Below are positions 33,989 to 45,800 of a stretch of 64,000 nt of DNA, piece after piece. The notes below the pieces were generated by a model. That model was not told the DNA's origin. It searched no databases and saw only the letters and a list, made by a program, of their open reading frames with translations. Every line of letters starts with the position of its first letter. Position 1 is the stretch's first letter. The stretch is from Clarkia xantiana subsp. parviflora (taxonomy: Eukaryota > Streptophyta > Magnoliopsida > Myrtales > Onagraceae): the NCBI GenBank assembly GCA_036873135.1, contig JAPTYO010000015.1:2130839-2194838 (forward strand), in the 5' to 3' direction. The position numbers were made by a program, and so were the translations under genes.

Positions 33989-36900
33989 TTTCCTGCTAAA
34001 AATTCACGAGTTAGAAAATCAGGTAATGAATTATCTGATCCTTTAATAAACTCAATATCAAAATCAAATACAGATAATATTCCTTGCCATCTAGCAAAAA
34101 TTTGTTTAGACGCGATGTTTTTAACATCTTTTTCTAATATATTTTTTGCAGCTTTGCAATCAACTCTAATTAGAAATTTTTGATTAAGTAAATCGCTTTC
34201 AAATTTCTGTACACAAAGAACAATTGAAAGAATTTCTTTCTTGACGGTTGCATAATTTTTTCGTGGTCCTTGCCACACTCCAGAAGTAAATCTAATTAGA
34301 GTCTCTTTATTTCCAATCCTTTGTTTAAGGATTCCACCGTAACCTAATTCTGATGCATCAGTTTCAACAATTTTAAATGCATCAGGGTGGGCTATAGCAA
34401 GACAAGGAATTTCCTTAATTTTTGCTTTAATTTTTTGAACAGCCTTAGTGTGAATTTCAGACCATTCAGGAGGATTTTTCTTCAACCTTTCAAATAAAGG
34501 CTTTGCATCTATGGCTAGATTTTTATAAAAATCTGAAATATAATTAAGACTTCCTAAGAATCTCTGTAATTGAGTCTTATCCTTTATTTCATCTGGAAAT
34601 TTTTCACCAAAACTAATTGACCGATCGATAGGGAATATTGTCCCTTCTTTGATGATATGACCAAGAAACCTTATTTCTGTTTGAAACAGTTTAATTTTCT
34701 TAGCTGATACCACCAGTCCTGCTCTTTTTACAGCATTTATAAATGCATTTAGATGTTTAAAATGTTGATCAATATTTTGTGAGAAAATTAATACATCGTC
34801 TATATAAACGATACAAAATGACATATATGGACTAAATATATCATTCATTATATTTTGAAATTCAGAGGGGGCATTTTTTAACCCAAACGGCATTACATTC
34901 CATTCGTAATGTCCAAATGGAACAGTAAAAGCCGTTTTATATCTATCTTTCTCGGCAATTTGAATTTGCCAGAATCCAGATTTCATGTCAAATTTTGACA
35001 TAACTTTAGCTGTGTAAAGTCGATTTAATAAATCTTTTTTATTAGGGATTGGATATCTAATCCATCTTAAAGCTTTATTTAAGGGCTTATAATTGATAAC
35101 AAGCCTTGGAACACCTCGTTCTAGTTCAGCAGCATTCTCCACATAAAATGCTGGACAACTCCATGGACTATATGATTTTCTAATTAATCCTTTAGCTAAA
35201 AGTTCATCAATTTCCTTTTTACAAATTTCTAAATGGCGAGGACCCATAGCAATAGGTCTAGCTTTTGTTGGAATTTCTCTTTCGTCAAAGTTTGGTTCAT
35301 ATGGTAAATTTACCACATGCTTCTTTCGTTCTCAAAAAGCATTGGGAATATCAGAACAAACTGAATTTTCTATGTATTTTTGTAAATTAGAAATTTTTTC
35401 TATCATAAAGGATGTTTGAATTTTTTCAGCTATCTTTTTATAGCTTATTTCTTGAGTTAAGGAGCTTAGAAACTTTTCTTTTCTCTTAATTTTCTTTTGT
35501 ATCAAATCAATCTCGTGATAACGAGGTTCTGTAAAAAATTTAAAAGTTATATCTTGTTGATTAACGGTACTTGTAATTCCTTCTTCAGTAATGCTTTTAA
35601 TGGGATAAAGCATTTGAAGAAATGGATTTCCAAGAATAACATCATGGGATAAATTTTTAACCATTATAAATGGCATTTCTAAACAAATTCCTTTATTGCA
35701 AACTGCAGTATTTTGTAGCTTGTATTTTACAAGCATTTTAATACCATCTGCAGTATTTAGAATTTCAGTTGTTTTCGAGAAATATCTCGACGGAACAAGT
35801 CTTTCATTAATACAATTTAGGTCTGCTCCAGAGTCAACCATTGCAATCACGGAGAAAGAATACTCTCTATGAACAATAATGTTGACTTTAATATGCCATT
35901 TATGAGTAATAACTCTATCAAGCATATTGACGAATGTTAAGGAGTTCATAGCTTCTAAAGATTTGTCTCCTTCTAAAGATTTATAAGATTTGTTTTTCTT
36001 ATTAGAATCACCAATGGAGGGTAATCCCATTTGTTTACAAAAATCACCAATAATTCTTTTTCCAATAAGTTTCTCCTTTTGGAGTTGGCGATGTAATTTT
36101 ATTTCATTGCATAAATTTATGCCCTCAGGGACGATCTCAGAAGACAAGTCGCCGTAAGTGTATATGGAATAAGGAATAATTCCATTATGTTTTTGCTTAA
36201 TCCTATTACGGACCTTTTCAGCAAAAAAATGAGGAAGTCCAGATAAAAATTTTTCTTTCCAAAATTCATTTTGACTATCTTCTCTAGTAAAAACTTTAGA
36301 AAAAAACATTCTTATACCATTTAAACTGAGATAAGTTTTGACATCTTAAATTCATCAATTGTTCTTGAGATTTATCAAGTTGTAAAGATGTAGTCCCTAT
36401 AAAATGTTTTGCTATTGTATATAATAGCGTATTGACACAATCGGTAACCTGGGTAGGTTGTCCGTTTTGTGTTTCAATTTTTATGGCTCGCATAATATGC
36501 AATTTAGCCTCTTCAGGTAGGTGAAAATCCCACCAACCTTTTAATTGACCAGTGAAGCCTTGAATTAAGGCTCTAGAAATATTCTCATCAGAAGCACCAT
36601 TTGATCTACAAGCAGTCGCATACATGGTCATGTAATTTAACACTGTTTGTATTTGTTACTCTGTCATACCATCAATATTCCATTCGGAAATTGAATTTCC
36701 ATCAAACTGAACAGCATTGAACTCGTCACGCTGTTCAAGTTGGAGGTCAATGGGAGTTGGCCTATGATAATAAGGTTTTGCCGGAATATTGTAAACCAGT
36801 TTCTTCTTATAAGAAGTTAACTTATTAATTTGAAACTGATCTTCAGGTTGTTCGGATAAGAACAATTTTTCAAGCTGATCAATTTTTTCTTCTTCAGAAT

Positions 36901-38137
36901 TAGAAGTTTCAGAATATTTGTCAGACTCGTTTTGCCCCAAAGGAGCGCAATCCTTTTCTTTTATTCCAAGATTACTTAATATTTTCATAAGTTCTTCTAT
37001 CATCTCAGTATTTTGAGATTTAAAATGAAGTTTCTCGGAAGGCATGGGTTTAAACAAAACCCTTTTATCTATTTGAAATGGTTATGAATTAAGAACTTCT
37101 TTTCCTTTAGTATGTACTAACACTGATTTGAAAATTTCTTGAGAGACTTTTTTCTCAATTCGATTTAGTTGATCTCCCATTGTTTTGAGAGTCAAGTTTG
37201 TAAAATTGTTTTGTTCAACAACAGCTTCTACTTTGTCACTTTTCCTATAAGGAGTTGCTAAAACTTCATCATCATTTATCTTTAAAGTTAAATTTACTTC
37301 AGGAGGATGGATACTTTTAGTAATTTTTCCATTCTTAGCAATAAAATCTCTATAAGAGCTTTCAAGAGGGAGAATAAAATTTTGATCTTCAAAATCAGGA
37401 TATTCTTTTTTCTCTGATATATAAAGAATTTGCATAAATTCAAAAAATTCGACAAACTCATCACTCCTTTTAAGGAACTTATTATATAAAGAAAAATATT
37501 TTCTCTGGCTTTTAATTCTTTTTAAGGAAAACCATTTTCTATGATATGAATATTTTGGGGAATAAAATAATTCCTTAGCAAGACCTTTTAAAGGACATGA
37601 TTCAATTTCTTCATCTATGGTAATAGTAAATATGCCCATATCCGAAAGTGTTGGAGATTTAACTCTAGCCTCCGAGGGTGGTATATTATCTACATATTCA
37701 GGTTGATTAACACCGTCAGTAGTAAACCTAGTTCCTGCAATATTATCTTTTTCAGGATTGGACATAGGTGCAGAAGATAAAGACAATCTTCCTTGGGTGA
37801 AATTATTGTGGTCTGAATTAAGACTATCTTGACCTAGGTTTAGGCGAGCTATTCTCTTACTAGAGAATCTAATTTTAACGCTACCATCTGGATATTCTAT
37901 TATTTCTTCAAGTTCACGATTTTCATGTTTTACAGGTTCACTAGCACCTTCTAAAACCCAGTTTTCGGGTAATTTTACCTGACTCCAAGATATAGTTTTT
38001 GGGACTTTTAAATTGCTTTTAGCAAGGTTTGTAATAAATAGAGTAGTAGATCATTTTGGATCTGTAGATAACATTTTTAATTTTGGAACTACGGTGTTCA
38101 TAACTTTATATTGAATTCTATAAATAAGAATTATGTG
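33985..38137 (-). pseudogene. Viral ORF1 copy, zinc-knuckle region deleted, several breaks
   Basis: RT-RNase H half is open (35316-33985, 443 codons, YIDD present). Breaks upstream: TGG to TGA near 35331; loss of about 0.9 kb at about 35976-35986 joining the segment before the zinc knuckle to the segment before protease, so the CCHC and coiled-coil parts are gone; small indels near 36300; a stop near 36657; a stop near 37083. The protease keeps DSGAD. Movement-protein sequence continues to about 38137, where an abrupt orientation switch ends the copy. Confidence 0.87.
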
Positions 38138-38281
38138 ATTTAAAATCCAGGATTCTCATTTTAGAATCTAAAACAGATGAAGTAACTGACAGTGAAGAAG
38201 GAGACAAATCTTTAGAAAAGTTTTAGCATTCAAAAGATGAATTTACTTTATCAACGTATGAATTTACTTACATACCATACT
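38138..38281 (+). other. Patchwork of viral fragments at an inversion junction
   Basis: 38138-38217 is an 80-bp plus-strand piece of the ORF1 acidic linker (equivalent to about 2975-3050). It is followed by about 50 bp not placed with confidence, then about 14 bp like the pre-PBS region (CTTACATACCATACT). Such short mixed pieces are typical of end-joining repair. Confidence 0.65.
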
Positions 38282-39325
38282 AAAACGTATGAATTTATAT
38301 TTGTAGTATTATTTCTAAATTCTCTCTATTAATTAGAACTTTAAATATTTAAGTGTTAGTTAGTCTTAGTATATATATATATATATATTTTAAAAAAAAA
38401 ATAATAATAATAAAATAATAAAATAATAATAAAAAAAATTAAGAAAAAAATTTAGTCTATCTAAACAATTTCTTTTGTTGTGAAACCCGGGTGGGGCGTA
38501 TAACCACCTTAAGTCGCGTTGCCTGAGTCCCGAGAAGGCCAAGAGGAGGCGTTAGGGTTGGCATAAATCGTTGACAGTGATCAACAAAGAAAATGCTTAG
38601 GTGGACTAGGTCTTTGTCTAATAGGCAAAGTGAGGCAAGTAGTAGTAGTAATAATCATAATAAGGAAATCCTTTTAAATGATAATTTTGAAAAGGGTTTA
38701 GAAAGCTGGAAATTACCAGCACAAACATCTTTTTATAAACAAAAATGAACTTTTGAATTTGCTTCTGACTATGTGATTAAGACGGTAGAAGAAGCCATTC
38801 CCTTAGCAGAGGGATATAATTCATTTCAATTGTTAACTAGATCTCTTATAGAAAAACATCAAGAGAATCATAAATTTCTGCATGTAGGCTTAATTCAAGT
38901 CGGTTAAAACCAGCAACTAGATTAGGATTAAATACATCCGCAATAATATGTGTGAGAGACAAAAGACATAATAAATTTTATGATTCCTTATTAGGAATAA
39001 TTGAATCTAGTCTATGTGATGGCCCTATATATTTTTCATGCTTTCCAAATTTTACTTTGTCATTAAATGACCCTAACCTCATGCATGCTCTCTGTCTTGA
39101 CATTAAATCAGATGGTTTTAACATGATACAAGGATCAGAGAACATAATTCTTATTTATAGAATTCAATATAAAGTTATGAACACCGTAGTTCCAAAATTA
39201 AAAATGTTATCTACAGATCCAAAAGGATCTACTACTCTATTTATTACAAACCTTGCTAAAAGCAATTTAAAAGTCCTAAAAACTATTTCTTGGAGTCAGG
39301 TAAAATTACCCGAAAACTTGGTTTA
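38282..39325 (+). pseudogene. Viral leader plus movement-protein part of ORF1, broken
   Basis: Leader with (TA)n and AAT tracts, ORF1 ATG at 38593, then the movement-protein region. A TGA at 38746-38748 and a single-base loss near 38903 break the frame. The second half (38952-39325) is open as a fragment. At about 39325 it joins directly to the coat region. Together with 40262-41219 it makes the arms of an inverted repeat of about 1 kb. Confidence 0.85.
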
Positions 39326-40261
39326 ACTTCCTCATTTTTTTGCTGAAAAGGTCCGTAATAGGATTAAGCAAAAACATAATGGAATTATTCCTTATTCCAT
39401 ATACACTTACGGCGACTTGTCTTCTGAGATCGTCACTGAGGGCATAAATTTATGCAATGAAATAAAATTACATCGCCAACTCCAAAAGGAGAAACTTATT
39501 GGAAAAAGAATTATTGGTGATTTTTGTGAACAAATGGGATTACCCTCCATTGGTGATTCTAATAAGAAAAACAAATCTTACAAGAAAAAGACTAATAAAG
39601 TTTATGAAAACTTTAGTAAATATCCTAGGAAAAAATATATTCCTAAACGAAAGAAGAGAGAAAGACTCGAAAACCCTAAGCAAAAAACAGTTCCACTATG
39701 TTGGAAATGCCAGAAACCTGGCCATTATGCTAATAAGTGTAAATTGAAAAAGAAAATTAATAGTCTAGATATTGATGAAGGACTAAAGAAAACTTTAGAA
39801 AAACTATTCCTTAATGAGGAATGACAAGATTTAGAAGTGTCTGTTATTACAGATAAAAATAATTTTTACGCTGTAAATGAATCAGATCAGACCGATGAAT
39901 CTGAATTTGAGGATGAGTCGAATGATTCTGATTGCAGTGGAAATTGTAATTATTACAAATCATTTTGCAAAGCAAATGGGTTATTTGTTCTTACCCATGA
40001 GCAAAACTTTATACTAGATATGATAGATCAAATTTCTGATCCGAAAGAAAGGAGAGAAAAGCTACAAAATTATATTGAGCAGTATAGTAAAAAACCTGAG
40101 AAGCAGTTAAAATTAAAAGAACCTGAGGCTTATAGTCTCAAAGAAATTCTAAGGAGGGCTAAGTCCCCTATAGAAGAAGACATTAGTGATTCTTCTTGTA
40201 TTAATAATTTAATGCATGAAGTAAAAATTCTCAAAAAAGAATTAAGTGATTTAAAATCCAG
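39326..40261 (+). pseudogene. Viral ORF1 coat-end, zinc knuckle and acidic linker fragment
   Basis: Plus-strand fragment from the end of the coat domain through the CCHC knuckle (about 39698-39740) into the acidic and coiled-coil linker. A TGA near 39822-39826 (Gly to stop after the EE segment) interrupts it. It ends at about 40261 inside the DLKSR segment, where the sequence flips to the minus strand. Confidence 0.85.
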
Positions 40262-41274
40262 AAATAAATAGAGTAGTAGATCCTTTTGGATATGTAGATA
40301 ACATTTTTAATTTTGGAACTACGGTGTTCATAACTTTATATTGAATTCTATAAATAAGAATTATGTTCTCTGATCCTTGCATCATGTTAAAACCATCTGA
40401 TTTAATGTCAAGACAGAGAGCATGCATGAGGTTAGGGTCATTTAATGACAAAGTAAAATTTGGAAAGTATGAAAAATATATTGGGCCATCACATAGACTA
40501 GATTCAATTATTCCTAATAAGGAATCATAAATTTATTATGTCTTTTGTCTCTCACACATATTATTGCGGATGTATTTAATCATAATCTAGTTGCTGGTTT
40601 TAACCCGACTTGAATTAAGCCTACATGCAGAAATTTATGATTCTCTTGATGTTTTTCTATAAGAGATCTAGTTAACAATTGAAATGAATTATATCCCTCT
40701 GCTAAGGGAATGGCTTCTTCTACCGTCTTAATCACATAGTCAGAAGCAAATTCAAAAGTTCCTTTTTATTTATAAACAGATGTTTGTGCTGGTAATTTCC
40801 AGCTTTCTAAACCCTTTTCAAAATTTTCATTTAAAAGGATTTCCTTATTATGATTATTACTACTACTACTTGCCTCACTTTGCCTATTAGACAAAGACCT
40901 AGTCCACCTAAGCATTTTCTTTGTTGATCACTGTCAACGATTTATGCCAACCCTAACGCCTCCTCTTGGCCTTTTCGGGACTCAGGCAACGCGACTTAAG
41001 GTGGTTATACGCCCCACCCGGGTTTCACAACAAAAGAAATTGTTTAGATAGACTAAATTTTTGTCTTATTTTTTTTTTTATTATTTTATTATTATTGTTA
41101 TTATTTTTTTAAATATATATATATATATACTAAGACTAACTAACACTTAAATATTTAAAGTTCTAATTAATAGAGAGACTTTAGAAATAATACTACAAAT
41201 ATAAATTCATACGTTTAAACATACTACATTTATACAAAAGATAAAGTACATTCATACATACATTCACTACAACT
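40262..41274 (-). pseudogene. Viral movement-protein part of ORF1 and leader, minus strand
   Basis: ORF1 start ATG at 40915 (minus). An early Gln codon is changed to TAA near 40770. The fragment stops at 40262 in the middle of the movement protein. Leader 40916-41274 includes the (TA)n/AAT tracts and ends at the complete PBS. It is the head of a second genome unit in tandem with the full unit on its right. Confidence 0.85.
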
Positions 41275-41288
41275 TGGCTCTGATACCA
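41275..41288 (-). other. Primer-binding site for tRNA-iMet, minus-strand copy
   Basis: TGGTATCAGAGCCA on the minus strand, between the leader of the left fragment and the intergenic region of the full unit. The distance from the right cluster edge (48649) to this site gives a unit length of about 7.37 kb. Confidence 0.92.
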
Positions 41289-41741
41289 ATCTCTCCAGGA
41301 ACATAAACCAAGACAAATGACAAGGAGGATGACAACTTGCAAGACAAATACACATATAACAAAAGCAAAAGCACTCAAGTATGGTATGTAAGGATAGCAC
41401 TCTCCAAAGTCTACCTCTAGATTTCCTAAGAGGTCCCTTTTATACATCTACTTGAGTGGGAGACATAATGATTACTCCTTGAAGCCTTCTTCTCTATCTT
41501 CTTTGCATGCCATCCACGTTGAGAAGTCTTCATGAGTTGTTGTCAAGATTCCCTCCTGATAGAAAATGTCATTTTAGACTAACTTTCTTTTTATGCATGG
41601 CATCCACGTATCTATTCATGCATCCATCCATCTAAAATAATTTTTACTATTCATAAATAATAAAGATTACTAATTAATTTTAAATTTACACTAATAAGTG
41701 CATAATTACTTACATTTAAACGGATTATTATCCGTAGACAT
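41289..41741 (-). promoter_or_regulatory. Viral intergenic region of the full-length unit
   Basis: Complete intergenic region, with TATAAAA at 41438-41444 (minus) about 150 bp before the PBS. It matches 5677-6129 closely and served as reference for the element B insertion site. Confidence 0.85.
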
Positions 41742-42879
41742 TTATGCAAAAGGATCTTGAGAATCCTGCATAGTGTCATCTGTTTTTTGGCTGCTATTAG
41801 CCTCTACATCATTTTCACCTTCAGATTCGTAAAGAATCTCTTTAAGTCGTCTCTTCAATTCGAGCTTGGTCTCAGATGAAGATTCCAATAGTTCTTTTAG
41901 AACTTCAGAAAGATCTTTCTTCGAAGGTTCCTCGACTGAAGGGAGGTGGAGGTGGATCAAATGAAACTAAGCCCTTTTGAGTAAAGGCAGAGTCTTCTTT
42001 GAAAAATTCGAATTTGTCCCACCATTTAATCGAGACCCTTCTTCCTAAATAAGGAATATCGGAAACTAATTTTCCGAATCGATTAATAGGCATTTTAGCC
42101 ATAACAATTTCCCATTTCAAAATCCATGGGACCTTGTAGAGAGCTGTAAAAATAAGCTCATGATGTTTTATAGATGAATTTACCTCTTCAAATTGTTCAT
42201 AAACTTTCCTGATTTTATCTGGGAAGATAATTGGATTTTCTCCCCATGAATATAAACCATTTAATAAACCACTGAAGAATTTTAGTGGTGTCGAAATCTC
42301 GAATTGAAGAAACCATGTGTGCTTCTTTTGACGGTTTTCATAGTAGAAAGCACCTTCCCATGCTTTGATATAATCAAAGTAATTGAATACGTGTTTTGTT
42401 TTTGGTATTTCGTGATAACGAAATAGGTCACCATTCCATTGATCTGGTGTTAAAACCCTTTTGATGAAGGCTTTAGAATAAGCCCACTCCTGGCTGTTAC
42501 CTCTGGTGACAGAGTCAAAGTCTACAGATTGAGTAACCTGCAGAATGGTTAGATAAAAATTGGTTTCTTTTGGATAAAAGAATGGATCTCCAAATTCTTT
42601 GAGATAAAATGAGGATATTTCCTCTGGAGTTAAATGAGCATATTTTTGCTCGACCGGGGCTACCCACATAGTAGCATAGGGGATAAATGGATAGACAAAC
42701 TCATTAGCTTGCTCTGATATATTTGCTGCTGCATAAGCATCTCCTCTAAGCTGCATTTCGGTAGGGATAGCCTTTAAGGCCTCAGCTTTTAGCTGATCTT
42801 TTGTTTTTGCGATGGCTGCCTTATAAGGCGTGGAAGGAGATGGAATTATGGCTTTATCCTTCGCTCTTTTCTTATTCAT
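41742..42879 (-). pseudogene. Viral ORF2 of the full-length unit, frameshifted
   Basis: Start at ATG 42879 overlapping the ORF1 stop (TCAT at 42876-42879 on plus). A one-base loss near 42302 shifts the frame, and nearby compensating changes (about 42248) restore it, so a short stretch reads differently. A 2-bp loss near 41943 in the proline-coding run then separates the tail (41960-41742) from the body. Confidence 0.88.
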
Positions 42880-45800
42880 TTTCTTGCTAAAAATTCACGA
42901 GTTAGAAAATCAGGTAATGAATTATCTGATCGTTTAATAAACTCAATATCAAAATCAAATACAGATAATATTCCTTGCCATCTAGCAAAAATTTGTTTAG
43001 ACGCGATGTTTTTAACATCTTTTTCTAATATATTTTTTGCAGCTTTGCAATCAACTCTAATTAGAAATTTTTGATTAAGTAAATCGCTTTCATATTTCTG
43101 TACACAAAGAACAATTGAAAGAATTCTTTCTTGACGGTTGCATAATTTTTTCGTGGTCCTTGCCACACTCCAGAAGTAAATCTAATTAGAGTCTCTTTAT
43201 TTCCAATCCTTTGTTTAAGGATTCCACCGTAACCTAATTCTGATGCATCAGTTTCAACAATTTTAAATGCATCAGGGTGGGCTATAGCAAGACAAGGAAT
43301 TTCCTTAATTTTTGCTTTAATTTTTTGAACAGCCTTAGTGTGAATTTCAGACCATTCAGGAGGATTTTTCTTCAACCTTTCAAATAAAGGCTTTGCATCT
43401 ATGGCTAGATTTTTATAAAAATCTGAAATATAATTAAGACTTCCTAAGAATCTCTGTAATTGAGTCTTATCCTTTATTTCATCTGGAAATTTTTCACCAA
43501 AACTAATTGACCGATCGATAGGGAATATTGTCCCTTCTTTGATGATATGACCAAGAAACCTTATTTCTGTTTGAAACAGTTTAATTTTCTTAGCTGATAC
43601 CACCAGTCCTGCTCTTTTTACTGCATTTATAAATGCATTTAGATGTTTAAAATGTTGATCAATATTTTGTGAGAAAATTAATACATCGTCTATATAAACG
43701 ATACAAAATGACATATATGGACTAAATATATCATTCATTATATTTTGAAATTCAGAAGGGGCATTTTTTAACCCAAACGGCATTACATTCCATTCGTAAT
43801 GTCCAAATGGAACAGTAAAAGCCGTTTTATATCTATCTTTCTCGGCAATTTGAATTTGCCAGAATCCAGATTTCATGTCAAATTTTGACATAACTTTAGC
43901 TGTGTAAAGTCGATTTAATAAATCTTTTTTATTAGGGATTGGATATCTAATCCATCTTAAAGCTTTATTTAAGGGCTTATAATTGATAACAAGCCTTGGA
44001 ACACCTCGTTCTAGTTCAGCAGCATTCTCCACATAAAATGCTGGACAACTCCATGGACTATATGATTTTCTAATTAATCCTTTAGCTAAAAGTTCATCAA
44101 TTTCCTTTTTACAAATTTCTAAATGGCGAGGACCCATAGCAATAGGTCTAGCTTTTGTTGGAATTTGTCTTTCGTCAAAGTTTGGTTCATATGGTAAATT
44201 TACCACATGCTTCTTTCGTTCCCAAAAGGCACTGGGAATATCATAACAAACTGAATTTTCTATGTATTTTTGTAAATTAGAAATTTTTTCTATCATATAG
44301 GATGTTTGAATTTTTTCAGCTATCTTTTTATAGCTTATTTCTTGAGTTAAGGAGCTTAGAAAATTTTCTTTTCTCTTAATTTTCTTTTGTATCAAATCAA
44401 TCTCGTGATAACGAGGTTCTGTAACAAATTTAAAAGTTATATCTTGTTGATTAACGGTACTTGTAATTCCTTCTTCAGTAATGCTTTTAATGGGATAAAG
44501 CATATGAAGAAATGGATTTCCAAGAATAACATCATGGGATAAATTTTTAACCATTATAAATGGCATTTCTAAACAAATTCCTTTATTGCAAACTGCAGTA
44601 TTTTGTAGCTTGTATTTTACAAGCATTTTACTACCATCTGCAGTATTTAGAATTTCAGTTGTTTTCGAGAAATATCTCGACGGAACAAGTCCTTCATTAA
44701 TACAATTTAGGTCTGCTCCAGAGTCAACCATTGCAATCACGGAGAAAGAATACTCTCTATGAACAATAATGTTGACTTTAATATGCCATATATGAGTAAT
44801 AACTCTATCAAGCATATTGACGAATGTTAAGGAGTTCATAGCTTCTAAAGATTTGTCTCCTTCTTCACTGTCAGTTACTTCATCTGTTTTAGATTCTAAA
44901 ATGAGAATCCTGGATTTTAAATCACTTAATTCTTTTTTGAGAATTTTTACTTCATGCATTAAATTATTAATACAAGAAGAATCACTAATGTCTTCTTCTA
45001 TAGGGGACTTAGCCCTCCTTAGAATTTCTTTGAGACTATAAGCCTTAGGTTCTTTTAATTTTAACTGCTTCTCAGGTTTTTTACTATACTGCTCAATATA
45101 ATTTTGTAGCTTTTCTCTCCTTTCTTTCGGATCAGAAATTTGATCTATCATATCTAGTATAAAGTTTTGCTCATGGGTAAGAACAAATAACCCATTTGCT
45201 TTGCAAAGTGATTTGTAATAATTACAATTTCCACTGCAATCAGAATCATTCGACTCATCCTCAAATTCAGATTCATCGGTCTGATCTGATTCATTTACAG
45301 CGTAAAAATTATTTTTATCTGTAATAACAGACACTTCTAAATCTTGTCCTTCCTCATTAAGGAATAGTCTTTCTAAAGTTTTCTTTAGTCCTTCATCAAT
45401 ATCTAGACTATTAATTTTCTTTTTCAATTTACACTTATTAGCATAATGGCCAGGTTTCTGGCATTTCCAACATAGTGGAACTGTTTTTTGCTTAGGGTTT
45501 TCGAGTCTTTCTCTCTTCTTTCGTTTAGGAATATATTTTTTCCTAGGATATTTACTAAAGTTTTCATAAACTTTATTAGTCTTTTTCTTGTAAGATTTGT
45601 TTTTCTTATTAGAATCACCAATGGAGGGTAATCCCATTTGTTCACAAAAATCACCAATAATTCTTTTTCCAATAAGTTTCTCCTTTTGGAGTTGGCGATG
45701 TAATTTTATTTCATTGCATAAATTTATGCCCTCAGCGACGATCTCAGAAGACAAGTCGCCGTAAGTGTATATGGAATAAGGAATAATTCCATTATGTTTT

